Shown: positions 22,441 to 34,262, counted from the first letter of the stretch. The stretch: DNA of 64,000 nt from Liopterus haemorrhoidalis (GCA_963971575.1 OZ020611.1:7722933-7786932), one strand, 5' to 3'. The notes: generated from the letters alone by a model not told the origin. Program-made: numbers and translations.

Positions 22441-22595
22441 GTTAAATTAGTAGTAGTAATTGAAGAAGACAGTGATTTTTCTGACTTGTCAGGATTTTTA
22501 AGCGAAAGTGATAATGATGCAGAATTCTTGAATGATGTTATTGTTGAAATAAGACAAAACAATGAAAATTACCTACGGATGATAGTACCACAATA
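22441..22595 (+). other. Short acidic ORF fragment, unidentified
   Basis: A plus-strand frame without ATG reads an acidic run (IEEDSDFSDLSG, SESDNDAEF) ending at a TAA. Acidic N-terminal stretches of this kind occur in piggyBac-type and other transposases, but no catalytic region follows, so I do not assign it. Confidence 0.25.
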
Positions 22596-23884
22596 ATAGT
22601 AATTCAGTCCTTCCATTAGTTCCATTTATTCAGTTTAAAAATACAAGGAACAATGTCTTTTAACAGATGTTGTTTTGATTTCGTGATTTTATAGGTAAGG
22701 ATAAACAAACTAAATTCTCAACGGTTCTAACTCGTTCCAACACACTAGTTAAGATGATCCTAGAACTATATGTTCGCATATGGATTCTAAGCAGTTCTGA
22801 TTCACATTCTGAACTGTTGTGAATTTTCTGTTGGGATAAACAAACCTGATACTTCACATCACTACTGGTTCGTGAATCTAATTTTCTTGCCTTTGATGGT
22901 CCGTGAAAAGGTGGTCCACGGTTAAAAAATAGTATCTAATGTATCAAGTTACAAGTAGCTTGTATTATGTTGATCAAAGCTATATATTTTTCTTTAATAA
23001 ACATTATTATTTTTCCTAGAGTAATAAACACATATTTTCAAGATGAATTCCCTTTTCATTTTGATTGTCATAACAAATATCTACTATTATGTTGTACAAG
23101 TGTTGGTATGTATGTTCTATTCAACTTCTGGTGTATCTTTATTTTTCCGGTAACGCGAAGAGAGGAAAATGAACCGCCGTCTTATCCGGGTGATATTTTT
23201 TTTAGTGCTTAGGCTTAATTTATTTCGACAGGGGGTACTGACTAATTTTTGGTGATAAAAATCATGCATTTTTTCTCGATTTTTCTCAAGACTATTTCAT
23301 TTCAGACCAAAACTGAATTTAAAAACCTACAGTTGAAGGTATTTTATTAATAAAATTGATGAAATGTGTAAAAAATACTTTAACACATTTTCATAAATTT
23401 TGAAAATTTTTGCTGGCTATAAAATTTCCTTCAGTTAAAAATGCTAGTAAACGGAAAAGAAAGTAAGAATTAAGAAAGTAATAATCAGTTTTGAGTTATC
23501 AAAATATATTTTAAGGGTCGTTCAAACATTTTAAATGTTAAACATATCTGTAGATACGTTCAAATATGTTTTCAGGGTGAGGATAAATCTGTTAAGCACT
23601 ATTGTTATTTTAATTCTGGAAACTGTAATTAACTATTTTACTAACTATATTAACGAAAGTATAAAGTACAATGTATTAGGAGGATAGATAAGACAGAATA
23701 ATATTCGATATTTAGTAATCGCGTAATTTTAATTGTGTTAAATCTTGAAGTATTATATACCCAGATGTCATTTTAATATATTATTTCTTTATATAAGTGA
23801 TTATTATAGGATGAAAGTGTTTGTAACAATTTTTAAGTAAGTCCAAAGGATTGAGAATCTGCCGTTGCGCTTTGCCGCTTTGTT
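22596..23884. other. No gene recognised
   Basis: An 81-codon plus frame at 22967-23212 is leucine/isoleucine/phenylalanine-rich and not convincing. The rest is AT-rich spacer. Confidence 0.5.
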
Positions 23885-24425
23885 CTTCTTGGTCCAACCC
23901 AGTTGCAATCCAGTTGCACCCGCTTGGCTTGGAATCTAAATTTGCTTGCATGGAATCTGCTTGAAATAAGAGCTACACCCACAGTGAGTAGGATTGAATT
24001 CAATTCTGGTAAAGTAGCACACTTTATTTAGCCAGTATCTAGCCTTTAAGCATCCCTTGCACGCTGCCGTCCAGGCATCTGACTCACTAGGGTCTTTTCC
24101 CCTTGACTTAAATTCACTGCGCGCTGGTAACTGCACGTTACTCCCCCACTTCTCTCGTTAGGGACGTCTTTTGCATAGGGATCCTCCTTTTAACATTTGA
24201 TGTGGGCCTCATCAGGAAACTCTTTCCCAAGGCTAACGTATCCCTTTGTATTAAGACTGGCGTACACGCCGCGTCCTCTTCCCGTGATAGTCGCTGTGTC
24301 ACCCCAACAAATACCGCCAGCTCACGTTAAATATACAGTCCACTCGTTCTGTGTCTAGCGATTCCAAAAGACACTGGTTCTTCATGTTTTTCCGCCAATT
24401 AAGCGCTTCGGTCGCAACAAACAGT
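23885..24425 (-). repeat. GC-richer block, possible solo LTR on minus strand
   Basis: This 540-bp block is clearly less AT-rich than both flanks. Read on the minus strand it begins TGTTTGTTGCGACC. A TATA-like TATATTTAACGTGAG is near 24330, an AATAAAGTGTGC poly-A signal lies near 24020, and it ends in a CAACTGG-rich segment. The order TATA, signal, U5 suits an LTR. There is no second copy or internal coding region, so it remains a hypothesis. Confidence 0.3.
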
Positions 24426-25391
24426 ATACACAAATATATACCTTTAGTACACGATTGAAACATAAAAATGAAGTTACCAATTTTGTTAATTGACGAATTA
24501 ATATTCAGTTCAAATGGTGAGGATGATAATCAACCTTTCAGGTTTACCTACCCCGAAATTGGTCTAAAGAACCAGATCTACAATTAACTTGTTCTAAGAT
24601 AGAAGAGAATAAAAACGAACAAAATTTAACAACGAATAAACACAGTTTGAAACAAAGAAATATTGGCGTTTTATTTCAGTACTCTAGACAACATCAAAAC
24701 TGCTGTTTTTATCTAGATCAGTTGCGCAAGTTTTATGCCATTTAGTGTCCTTTTCCAAATGGAATACTTCCAAAGTGACACAAGTGATGTGAAGTTATAA
24801 TTCCTAATGAACCTCTGTCCTTTTAGTAAACGCATAACAGAGCTAAACCTATATAAGAAATGTTATTATGAGGAACTAAAAACGAAGCTAAAATGTAATG
24901 AATTAACAAACATTTTTATAAGAGATTTATATGAAGACCAGTGCCATTAAAGTCACGTGTGGCATCACTGATCTAAAGTATTCAGTTTAAATGTGATTTA
25001 GTGAAACCATATATACTAATTAAGGATTTCATTAATTAACATATAAAATGATTAACATTATATATGATGTATGCTCTGTTCGCCAAACAGGATGTGACAA
25101 ATGTTACAATGATCCCGCGGATTACAAATTAGTATGACAATTAAATACTGTATTTGCGGTTACTCAATAGTTTGCCATCGCTTATTTTACATTTACGATG
25201 TAATGATAGTATATAGAGTTGGTTTATTGAGTCAGCCAACGTGCGTCAACATTAAAATCTAAATTATAACGTAATAATAATATGAGATGTTGGAAGAATA
25301 AAGATTGATTCATTTAATTTTTTTCTTTTTTTTTACCCAAAAGCCTTTTTTATCGACGCATGTTAAAAGTGAAATAGGTTGACAAAGTCTC
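24426..25391. other. No gene recognised
   Basis: AT-rich spacer with short interrupted frames only. Confidence 0.5.
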
Positions 25392-25590
25392 GAACAATGA
25401 AGTATTACAAAGAACTGAAGCAAGAAGATTTTTGCTTCAAAATATAAATAAAAGAATAGCTAGCCTGATGGGGCATATTTTGCGACATGAGGGTTTGCTG
25501 AAAATAATCGTGAAAGGTATGGTCTAAGGAACAAATCCTAAAGGAAGACCCTCCTTAAACTATATGAGTCAATTGAAGGAGTAGCTTAAC
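25392..25590 (+). pseudogene. Non-LTR retrotransposon ORF2 C-terminus remnant
   Basis: The plus frame reads EVLQRTEARRFLLQNINKR then SLMGHILRHEGLLK and, after a TAA, NPKGRPSLNYMSQLKE. The order 'RR..L..I..R..S.MGHILR....K.I..G...G..P.GRP...W...L' is the conserved tail of ORF2 proteins in RTE/R1-like non-LTR elements. Only the tail is present, with two stops. Confidence 0.65.
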
Positions 25591-25610
25591 GACCATTTTA
25601 GGTCCAACAA

Positions 25611-25738
25611 CTCCTTGAGGTTCCTGACCATCCAGAATTCCCCTGAACATCTTGAGGTCCCTGAGTATCCAGAGTTCCTCTGCACTCCTTGAGGTCCCTG
25701 ACCATCCAGAGTACCTCTGAACTCCTTGAGGTCCCTGA
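25611..25738. repeat. 37-bp minisatellite, 3.5 units
   Basis: Unit CTCCTTGAGGTCCCTGACCA followed by TCCAGAGT(T/A)CCTCTGAA, with a few substitutions per unit. The same unit appears in reverse orientation at 42951-43083, 17 kb away. Confidence 0.9.
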
Positions 25739-25924
25739 AATATGTTGATCTAAAGAAAAAGGTAGAAGTCAGGGAAGAATGGAGAGTTGATACCAACCAA
25801 TCTTAGGATTGGTAACTTTAAGAGAGAGATGCCTCTTTTCCAAATAAATATACTATCTAGAAACAATAGAATGTTAATTATAAAACAAATTAAAATGAAA
25901 TTTACATAGTTTTAAAATTAGAAC

Positions 25925-27124
25925 ATGCCAATATGCATTAAAATATTAATTTTAATAAAATCGAATATGTTTCAATATAAGAGCACTATAGATGCAGTTT
26001 TGGACTTTGTCGCGTATGTTTCGGATGCATTAGAATCAGGGAAATACTGTCTTAGTGTTTTTCTTGATTTAAGCAAGGCTTTTGACTGCATATCTCATGA
26101 TATTTTATTAACCAAACTATATTTTTATGGTTTTGACGACAAGAGCCGTGCCATGCTTAAATCATACTTATCTAACCGGAAACAGTTTACCCAATTTAAA
26201 AGTAGCGTTTCTGAGTATCTTCCTTTACATTTTGGTACTCCTCAAGGTTCAGTTCTCGGACCGCTACTATTCTCAATATATATTAACGACTTGCCTCTCG
26301 CTATGACATCTAAATCAATTCTTTACGCTGACGATACAACTTTACTAAATTGCAACCATGATCTAGATTCCCTTATTACAGAAAATGTTTCTCTGATGAA
26401 CAGTGCAAACTCTTGGTTGTCTAGCAATAAACTGATTTTAAATACAGATAAAACCCAGACCTTGCTACTGAGCACCAGAAAACATGATTTTGCCAATCCC
26501 CCTTTCGTTAAATTTCTTGGTATCCACGTTGATCCTTACCTTCGTTGGGATCAGCACGTGGATGTACTCAGTCGTAAACTGCGATCGACCGTGTATCTAG
26601 TAAGGAATCTGAAGCATGAAGTCAGCATAGATGTTGTATTGAAAGCCTATTTCTCCCTCTTTCAGTCCCACCTAACCTATGGGTTAATAATCTGGGGACA
26701 TTCACCTGCAGCCAAAAGAATTTTCAGCTTACAACGTAAAGTTGTAAGAATAATTGCCAGTGCTCCTTTTAGAGCGGATTGTCGAGATCTTTTTGTAAAG
26801 CTGAAAATAATGTCATTGCCTTCACTATTTATTTATTTATGTCTATTGTTTGTACGCAAAAACTTACACAATTATATCACTTTTAGTGAAACGCACGAGC
26901 ACAACACGCGTTGTAAAAATAATATTCGTGGTAAGTTTTTGCGCTTAAATAAATCCAGGAATTGTTCAAATTACTTTGCTGTGAAATTTTATAATCTTTT
27001 ACCAGAGACTATTACTACACTACCACTAGACAAATTCAAACTTAAACTTAAACACTTATTTATAAATAACCCATTGTACACAATTGATGAATTTAACAAC
27101 GTTAATTTTGATGAACTTTTATGA
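25925..27124 (+). pseudogene. Non-LTR retrotransposon reverse transcriptase, 5'-truncated (Jockey-like)
   Basis: A 399-codon frame is open. Homology starts only at about residue 16 (FQYKSTIDAV), so the ATG at 25925 is from flanking sequence and the copy is 5'-truncated in the middle of the reverse transcriptase. Palm motif A is FLDLSKAFD (residues 47-54), motif B is GTPQGSVLGPLLF (104-116) and motif C is YADD (134-137). The thumb and the C-terminal helical region follow (RWDQH..LSRKLRS, LTYGLIIWG, RIFSLQRKVVRII). Endonuclease and ORF1 are missing. The 3' end carries an ATT tail (27188-27215). Relatives are at 35130-36015 and 28340-29210. It could still encode a stable fragment but cannot retrotranspose alone. 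Confidence 0.9.
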
Positions 27125-27216
27125 CTTTGTCTCTTAATATTGTATTGACTGACTGAAAGCAGTTCTTTGTATTTGTAATTTGGTCAATAAAACTATTATT
27201 ATTATTATTATTATTT

Positions 27217-27473
27217 TGGGGTTTGTCAGGTCTTGACAAGCGTCCACTAATCTCAAACTTCAGCAACCTTTTGAGCCGCGTCATACTAGATACTAGTGGA
27301 GCTAAATACACACGACTGCATCCCAAACCCTGGCGATATGCAGCCGAGGAAATTACGCTAGATCCAGAGCCCGCACAATGCGGAGTGACCCGAGCAGCAC
27401 TGCTTTCTGCATCCTGCAGATCAAAGAGTTGGCAGAAGATCTACAGGCGGGAATGGACTCAATTTCCCTTCGA
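27217..27473. repeat. Repeat R (~260-290 bp), copy 1
   Basis: The unit runs from GGGGTTTGTCAGGTCTTGAC to GGACTCAATTTCCCTTCGAT and is nearly identical to 34634-34910; a diverged relative lies near 61890-62010. Both close copies sit directly after the ATT tail of a LINE. It contains the hairpin CCGCACAATGCGG. An ORF crosses it, but most differences between the two copies change amino acids, which argues against coding constraint. Read on the minus strand it would end in an (AAT)n tail, as a SINE or LINE end would. Confidence 0.8.

Positions 27474-27518
<45 letters not shown>
27474..27518. repeat. (ATT)n microsatellite
   Basis: About 14 ATT units link repeat R to the next LINE fragment. Confidence 0.95.
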
Positions 27519-27523
<5 letters not shown>

Positions 27524-28330
27524 CAAATAAGTGCACAGTGCTACAAATAGGTTCATCTAAACCCCTCCTCACTTACCACCTCCAAGGAACTGAACTTAAG
27601 TCTGTGAAGGAACAATTAGATCTAGGTATTACCATAAGAAATGATTTAAAGTGGTCTTCGCAAATAGTCAAAGTGGTAAAAAAGACTAACTCAGTCCTGT
27701 ATATTCGTCGCAAGGCGTTTAAAAATATGTCAGCCGAATTATTCTTGTCTATATACAACACATACGTCCAACCCATCTTTGAATACGGCATTGCAGTTTG
27801 GTCTTTGTATTTGTTAAAAGACATCAACTCCATGGAGAAAATTCAGAGAGGTGTCATTCGGTTGCTTGTTGCACTTCGGAACTTATCATACGCAGACAGG
27901 TTAAGCAAGTTAAAGTTAACCACCTTACAAAAAGGCCAGAGCGTGGCAACCTCATTGAGACTTTCAAAATTTTAAAAAGTGCATACTCGATTGATATGAC
28001 ATTCTTATTTAACTTAAATATGAATCAACTCAGAGGTCATTCATACAAATTAAAAAAGGATAAATTTAAAAAGTATTGCAGGCAGCATTTTCTATGTAAC
28101 CGTGTGGTTGACGCATGGAACAGTTTACCCGTTTCTTCTGTTTCATGCAATAACACAAACACGCTCAATGGATTAGTTACCCTAACACAAATAATATTCA
28201 TCAATATGTATATGTAACAAATGTTTTATATGTTTTATAATTGCTTTATTTTTTTATATATGTAAATATTACATTGTATTCTGTACGCTGTATGTATATT
28301 CTGTACACTTATATTTATGTAAACCCAACA
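27519..28330 (+). pseudogene. CR1-like LINE ORF2 C-terminal fragment, frameshifted
   Basis: The frame at 27520-27975 reads NKCTVLQIGSSKPLLTYHL, EQLDLGITI, LKWSSQIVKVVKKTN and YVQPIFEYGIAVWS, typical of the segment after the reverse transcriptase in CR1-type LINEs. Near 27945-27965 the frame shifts, and the sequence continues as RGNLIETFKILKSAYSID, LRGHSYKLKK and CNRVVDAWNSLP, the conserved CR1-like tail. The catalytic motifs are missing because of 5' truncation. The 3' flank is T-rich with no clear tail repeat. Confidence 0.8.
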
Positions 28331-28339
28331 AATTATTTT

Positions 28340-29210
28340 TTCACTGAACCGCAATATTGATATTAATATTCAGTTCGGTGGGCCAATCAAATTTCTTGGG
28401 ATTTATATCGATAGTACACTTAGCTGGCACGATCACATTAACTATTTGGCTAACGTTCTTAAAAGGGTTATCTATGCGTTCATCAGGCTGAAAACGTCTG
28501 TGTCATTCGATATGCTGCGTATGTTTTATTTTGCTGCTTTTCAGTCGCGCTTAACTTACGGCATAATTCATTGGGGTTTAAGTTCATCTGTTAACAGAAT
28601 TTTTTTGCTCCAAAAACGTGCTGTAAGAATCCTGAATAATGTTCCTAACAGGCACCACTGCCGAGAGCTCTTTAAGAAATGCAGCATTTTATCTTTCTAT
28701 AGTTTATTTGTTTATGTTTGTCTGGTATACGTTAAAGAAAACCCGAACAAATTTGTAACCGTATCTTCTAGACATGTTTACAATGTTCGCTCTGCTGGCA
28801 ACATCAGACTACCAAGACTTAGATTGTCTAAATCTAGGAATGGTGTTTTTTTGGCAGCCATTTTCTTTAACTACCTACCAGTCTCTCTAAAAACTTTGTC
28901 AATTAGATTATTTAAGTTCAAGATTAAAAAAATTCTTATTGAGAATTGTCTCTACAATTCGGACGAATTTTTCAAAATTAATTTCAATAATTACACTTAA
29001 CATGTAAGCTATTTTTTCTACCTTTGTTAATTTTATATATACATTTTTTTTTCTCTTATCTATCATAATTATTTTCATTTTTCAATGTTTTCAAATGTTT
29101 TTCTACTTTTGTTTAATTCAATTATCATATATGTACTGACAAATGTAAACGTCGTAAGATGTCTAGCATGAAATAAATATTATTATTATTATTATAATTA
29201 TTATTGTATA
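28340..29210 (+). pseudogene. Jockey-like LINE ORF2 C-terminal fragment
   Basis: An open frame from about 28350 to 29000 reads GGPIKFLGIYIDSTLSWHDH, then ANVLKRVIYAFIRLK, SRLTYGIIHWG, RIFLLQKRAVRI and CRELFKKCSIL. The order matches the C-terminal region of the 25925-27124 element, with clear divergence, so it is a different subfamily. It is 5'-truncated downstream of the YADD motif. The 3' end carries an ATT tail at 29171-29205. Confidence 0.85.
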
Positions 29211-29649
29211 CTGTATTCCGATCTGAAACATTATCGGCTTGTAGCCGCCTGTTTCAAAACAAATAATAATAATATATATATATGAGTTAGTAACAATACC
29301 TAATTCTTCATAAATATTTTTTCTTTAAATTTTATTGCTCATTAACATCTCCATTGGTACTAACTTATATTTAAAACTAACCTCACTTTTTGAGAATTTA
29401 CATCGTTTACATTGTCGACATGTTAATTTATTGTTGACATAAATTTACACGTAAACGTAAACGCTCATCACTGGTCCCTAGTAGCCATTTGACAGTTATC
29501 CATAGAAATGAAACTAGTAAGGTATAGATACTGTTCTTTCGATACTTGTATATTAATATTTGATACATTTTGTTCCGATATTTTGCTGGCATTTTTTAAA
29601 GTTATTATCAGTAATATTTGTACGTAGAAGCCTGGACTTTAGCTAAAAA
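29211..29649. other. No gene recognised
   Basis: AT-rich spacer between two LINE fragments, with no frame of note. Confidence 0.5.
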
Positions 29650-30518
29650 GTTAAATAGGATAATAACAGGGTAGCCTGATGTCACCGTCTCTCTTCAATG
29701 TCTACGACGGTCTAAGTGGTAGACTGAGCGGAGAGAAAATAGGGTGTGTTAGGGGTAGCACTCTTATCAACCATGTTAGCTATGCGGACGGTTCTCATCA
29801 ATCCGTCTCTTGCTGAACTGCGTCGACTGTTGAGTATTTGCGTTCAGTATACCGATGAACATGGTCTTCTTACAACGCCAGCAAGACTGAGTACATTGTG
29901 TTCCAGCCGCGAGGCAAAAAGTACAATGTTCTTGGCATAAGTCTCAACGGTACCGCAGTCAAGCAAGTCTCATCTGTTACGTACCTCGGCCACATTATCT
30001 CAGATAATATGTCCGACAACGCTGACATTGAACGACAGTGTAGAGCTATATGTGTCCGCGCTAACATGTTGAATAGGAGATTCGCCAAATGTAACCCTAG
30101 TATACGAGTCTACCTTTTTAAAACATACTGTACTAATTTTTATACCGCACCTCTCTGGGTACAATATAGCAACAGTTATTTCCGTAGACTCATTCCTTGT
30201 TACAATAATGCCTTCCGCCTTATTAACAATCTACCGAAATATTGTAGCGCTAGTAGTATGTTAGTTAATAGTAATGTCAATACGTGTAAATCAGTTGTAA
30301 GAATGAATATGTGTAATTTTAGATCTCGTTTATACAACTCTGTAAATCCGGTTGTCCGCTCTTGCTTTCGTACGGACTCTGTCTTCATTAGGTCTTTGAC
30401 GGCGGTCGGATTTGTACAAACGACATTATAATGTATAATTTGTACTATTGTTTTGTTTTGTATTATTGTTAATAATGGCTACGTGCTGTACTATTAAATA
30501 AATAATAATAATAATAGA
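29650..30518 (+). pseudogene. LINE reverse transcriptase fragment, broken YADD
   Basis: The left part, in a frame with stops, reads SPSLFNVYDGLSGRL, then HVSYADG where YADD is expected. The second catalytic aspartate is lost. From 29898 to 30431 the frame is open (177 codons): VTYLGHIISDNMSDNADIER, ANMLNRRFAKC, YNNAFRLINNLPKYCSASSM. This C-terminal arrangement (YLGH...DIERQ, CYNNA.R...LP...SAS) defines one LINE subfamily. A second piece lies at 60775-61250. The tail is (AAT)n at 30494-30518. Confidence 0.8.
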
Positions 30519-30527
30519 TGCCTTCAA

Positions 30528-30775
30528 AATCTGGATTTACAGAAGAATATGGCGTATTTTGAGGACTAGCACAATGAAGAACGAAGAAGTGCTCACCAAG
30601 ATGGGAACAAAACTTTATTTAATATTCCTAATTAAAAAGAAGAAGTTACAAGAAGAAGAGGTAAATGTAATTTATTACGGTTATAAATAAAAGGAAAAAT
30701 AATTGGCAAGAGATCAGTAGGAAGAGGACGAATGCCCTAGTTGCGAAACTTGAGAGAGTAGTTCAGAATGTCATG
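30528..30775 (+). pseudogene. LINE ORF2 C-terminal remnant (RTE/R1-like tail)
   Basis: Reads AFKIWIYRRIWRILRTS, NEEVLTKMGT and, after frame changes, KGKIIGKRSVGRGRMP.LRNLRE. This is the same tail type as 25392-25590 but from a different copy. It begins directly after the AAT tail of the preceding LINE, and is broken by at least two stops. Confidence 0.65.
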
Positions 30776-31179
30776 CATAGATCTCTTCAGGACGGCAGCA
30801 TCCAAGGTTAAGATTGCTATGTTAGTGTATAACTTCCGAAGTGGAGATGACACTTGAAAAATAAATTTTTGCATAATAATCTGAATCAGCGATACCAGTG
30901 GTAAAGCATGGTATTTGATATTAAGTAAAGTTATAACACTTTTGAATTTCGCCAAAAACTCTAAGCCTAAAATCTATTACAACACACACCGGAACCAAAT
31001 AAAACACATCACGCAAATTTAAATACTTAACTATCAATTTCAAATCGGTAAGTTATTATTTCGGTAATTTACTGCAACTTACAATACATACTAAAATTCG
31101 AATTATGTTAATAGTAACCAATATTTTAATTTCACAAATTCGTTCTCATAATTTCATATTTACGCTAAATCGAAACGCA
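30776..31179. other. No gene recognised
   Basis: AT-rich flank of the Tc1-like element. Confidence 0.5.
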
Positions 31180-32670
31180 CACATCGGAAAAGTCTAGGAA
31201 TATTGAATAAAATATGAAAATATATTGCTTATTGTACATTTAATGTTGTATTTCAATTAAAGTAACCAATTATGAGAAGTTGACTATGGAACACAAGTAA
31301 AAACAATAACCAACAAGACAAAACAAATACAAATTTTATTTAGCACATGATCCGTAGGTTTATCACATGTTTCATTTTAATTCGATTTAAATTGTTTATA
31401 TTAATAATTGCAGTGTTTTTAAGTAGTGGAATTCTTTTTTAATAATGGGGCAATAGCATTTAACTATCCACGAGATGAATCGTGCGGTGTGAATTCTCCA
31501 AGCTGGCTTCAGGCAAGTTGATGTAGCCATGCGGATAGAAGTCTCAAAGTGTCATCAGTCGGTTATGGAGGCATTATAGGGAAACAGAGAGTCCAGCCGA
31601 ACAACATCCGGGAATTGGTTGCTGTACAACAGCAGGTCAAGACAGATTTTTGGTTTTAAATGCTAGAAGACAACCTACTCTTACAGCAACCGAATTGACA
31701 AGGGAGTAATAGCGAGCGCACAACTTAACCGTTAGTCGCGATACTGTAAGAAACCGTCTCCACGAAACTAATATTCTATCTCGACGACCAATCAGATATC
31801 AACCCCTCTCTAGAGGCAATCGCAGTGCAAGATTAGACTGGTGTCACAATTTTCAATATTGGTGTGACAATGATTGGGCTACAGTTTTGTTTACTGATGA
31901 GTCCAGATTTATAATTCATCCAGATTCTCGTCGGGGTATAAGAAGATCCAGTAATTTGGAACGTTTGAGGCACGTCCAGGAAGTTCACAGTTACAGAGGT
32001 GATATTGTTATGGCATGGGGTGGGATAATCATTGGCGATAGAACTGATCTCGTTTTTCCAATGGATTTTTAACAACACAACAATATTTGGATAATATTCT
32101 TCAACCTATTGTGCGTCCATTTCGTGGTAGTGTTGGTGATCAGTTTCATCTTGCCCAGGATAATGATCGGCCACAAGTTGCGCGAATTGTAACGAACTGG
32201 CTGGATAACGAAGGTATTGATGCGATACCATGGCCAGCTTAGTCACCGGATCTAAATCCGATTGAACATGTGTGGGACATGCTTAAGAGAAGAATTACTC
32301 CACACATGGATAGCATCCACGATAATTTTAGATTAAGAGAGCTTCTAAGAAAAGAATAGGCACAGGTATCTCAAGAACACATCGATAATGTTATTTTGTT
32401 CAAGAATCGCAGCTGTGGTCAACCAACGTGGAGATCATACTCTCTATTAGCATTGGTTTTGTTTTCATTTTTTACAATTCTGTACATCTAATTTATTTTA
32501 TTTTATTTTTTCTTTGAATATTTATCATTTTTATAATTAATATTTAGCTTATTTTGTTGTAAACTATTATTTATTGAGTATTTTAATTGATAGAATACAA
32601 TAGACGTACAAAAGAAACCTATATTTATTTTAATATATTATTTTATATCCCTAGACTTTTCCGATATGTG
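31180..32670 (+). mobile_element. Tc1-like element (DD34E), inactive
   Basis: The inverted ends CACAT(AT)CGGAAAAGTCTAGG lie at 31180 and, mirrored, at 32650-32670. The right flank is TA and the left is CA, consistent with a mutated TA duplication. The 1.49-kb length and the single transposase remnant on the plus strand fit Tc1. Confidence 0.85.
31450..32490 (+). pseudogene. Tc1-like DD34E transposase, multiple lesions
   Basis: The N-terminal part in mixed frames shows GFRQVDVAMRI (helix-turn-helix) and LTVSRDTVRNRLHE. The frame through 31840-32070 reads LDWCHNFQYWCDNDWATVLF, then TDESRF with the first catalytic Asp. A frameshift after FPMDF leads to LAQDNDRPQVAR (second Asp) and SPDLNPIEHVWD (catalytic Glu), with 34 residues between the two: DD34E. 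Stops occur in the helix-turn-helix (TAA TAG near 31707), just before SPDLNPIE (TAG near 32240) and near the end (TAG near 32357). The protein is dead. Confidence 0.9.
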
Positions 32671-33505
32671 TAGATTCTCAGCGCAAACTTCTATTTCCTT
32701 ATTAAAAACATGTAGTTTATCCATTTAATTTAATAGTAGTTCTCCTAATATCAAATATAACAATAGTGTCAAGTTTCAAGTTCAAATTTCGAATAATATT
32801 ATATCACAAAAAGAAAAGAAAGCATTTTGGCGTTAGCCACGTTTCTCTAGACCTATTAGGTAAAACTGGATTATTTTTCTAGTTTCCCCTGTATTCGTTG
32901 AATATATTCAAACAATCCAAGCAAAATTGACATAAGTAATTAATCTATCAGAAATATTCTCGTACACCTGAGTCTCTAACCTCAATTTACCAACTGCAGA
33001 ATTAATAATTCCACTAAAAATCTTCATGTTAAAATGAAGCTCCGCTTTTCATGAGACACGCGGATGATATATTGTAACATCTGGGACTGCGGACCATTCG
33101 TCACGTGACCAATTACGATCTACAAATCATATCTGGTTGCCTGACTGTTCCGGGATGACCGGTACCGGTTCATACAGGACAACCGGTTTGGACACAGCCA
33201 TCGGTTACAGTACTCCGCATCGAATACTGATCGCTCTTTTGTTACACATATAAATTATAGCCGATAAAAAATTTAAGATCAATGAAATAAATATTCGTCT
33301 AGATGGTTAGAATCATTTATTTGTTGAGATGCGCAGGCGTTATAGTTCGTATTGGCACAACATATTTCTAACTAGAAAATTTTATTGTGACAATAGTTTT
33401 TTAAGATACTATCAGAGTTTCAAAACTATGCTAAATTTCTCAAGGAATGCCAACTAAATTGGTTAGTAGTCAAATTGTTTCGATAATACAATAAGTTTAA
33501 TAATG
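32671..33505. other. No gene recognised
   Basis: A less AT-rich patch at 33060-33210 contains 'gaccggtaccggttc' palindromic sequence. Otherwise featureless. Confidence 0.5.
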
Positions 33506-33507
33506 GC

Positions 33508-33629
33508 CGGTTGCTAAAGTAAGAATTATCCCTAACTCGAGTTAAAATCATTTGTTTTTGTATGTTGTAATATACAAAAACAAATGATTTTAACTCGAGT
33601 TAGAGAAAATTCTTACGTGAGCAACCCGT
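33508..33629. mobile_element. Foldback element with perfect 32-bp inner arms
   Basis: Arms 33532-33563 and 33572-33603 (CTAACTCGAGTTAAAATCAT...) are perfect inverted copies around an 8-base loop. The match resumes outward (CCGGTTGCT..GTAAGAATT against CGGGTTGCT..GTAAGAATT), giving total arms of about 56 bp. The CTAACTCGAGTT core, itself palindromic, reappears weakly near 43430. No target duplication is evident. Confidence 0.85.
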
Positions 33630-33679
33630 CATCAGACTAATATATATGTGGTAAATACTAATCTGAAAATTAAAGTATA

Positions 33680-33871
33680 ATTAAGTGACATAGTGGCTAG
33701 TGTAGCGATGCACTGACTTCTAGGCCATGGAGACTCGGGTTCAAATCCCGGTTATGGCATGGATAATTGTGTTGACAAAAAATTGTGTTGGTCAAAAATT
33801 TAAAAAAAAACATCTACTGGATAATGGCTTTAGTAGATAAGTCCAAAAATACCAAAAAAAAAAAAAAAAAG
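33680..33871 (+). mobile_element. tRNA-derived SINE
   Basis: The head (about 33683-33760) has polymerase III promoter boxes: A-box TAGTGGCTAGTGTAGCG and a B-box GGTTCAAATCC in a good T-arm (CGGG/CCCG). The flanking GTGACAT and ATGGCAT ends pair like an acceptor stem with one mismatch. The head is followed by an unrelated body of about 90 bp and a poly-A tail (33854-33871). Head, body and tail together define a tRNA-derived SINE rather than a functional tRNA gene. The anticodon loop is degenerate. Confidence 0.75.
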
Positions 33872-34124
33872 TGGCACAGCCTTACTCTTTGACCAAGTGG
33901 ATGCAGTGAAAACAAAAGCATGTAGAAAAAAGTATGTTTATTTAAAATAAAAAATAAAGAAATTAAAACTATTCCAAACAAATTATAAACTATTCTGAAA
34001 ATTTTTTATTCGAAAAATTAAAGAATGGAAACAATCAACCATTAAAAGATTTTTACTATTTTTATTTCTATTTATTTTTTTGCAAATTCGTTAATAAATC
34101 GTTTTCCTACGACTACTATGGAAC

Positions 34125-34262
34125 TGTCTCATTTCAATACTCTTACGGACACCGTTATTTTGGACGTTTGCCATTGCTGTTTGTAGTAGATATAATACTT
34201 CATGAGTATATAAAATATATTCGGACGTTTCGGAAACTGCTCAACAATCTGTTTCCGTCTTC
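34125..34262 (-). repeat. Penelope-like element 3' end fragment
   Basis: Matches 20015-20195: the block TATTTTGGACGTTTGCCATT, then ATATTCGGACGTTTCGGAAA and CTGTTTCCGTCTTCAGCGA, with about 40 bases fewer in between. It joins directly to a LINE fragment at about 34263. Confidence 0.8.

Noticed and set aside
27223..27975. One 250-codon protein joining repeat R and LINE
   Set aside because: Repeat R, an ATT microsatellite and a CR1-like fragment merely happen to share an open frame.
33680..33760. Functional tRNA gene
   Set aside because: Good A and B boxes but a poor anticodon arm, an acceptor mismatch, and an attached body plus poly-A tail: it is a SINE head.
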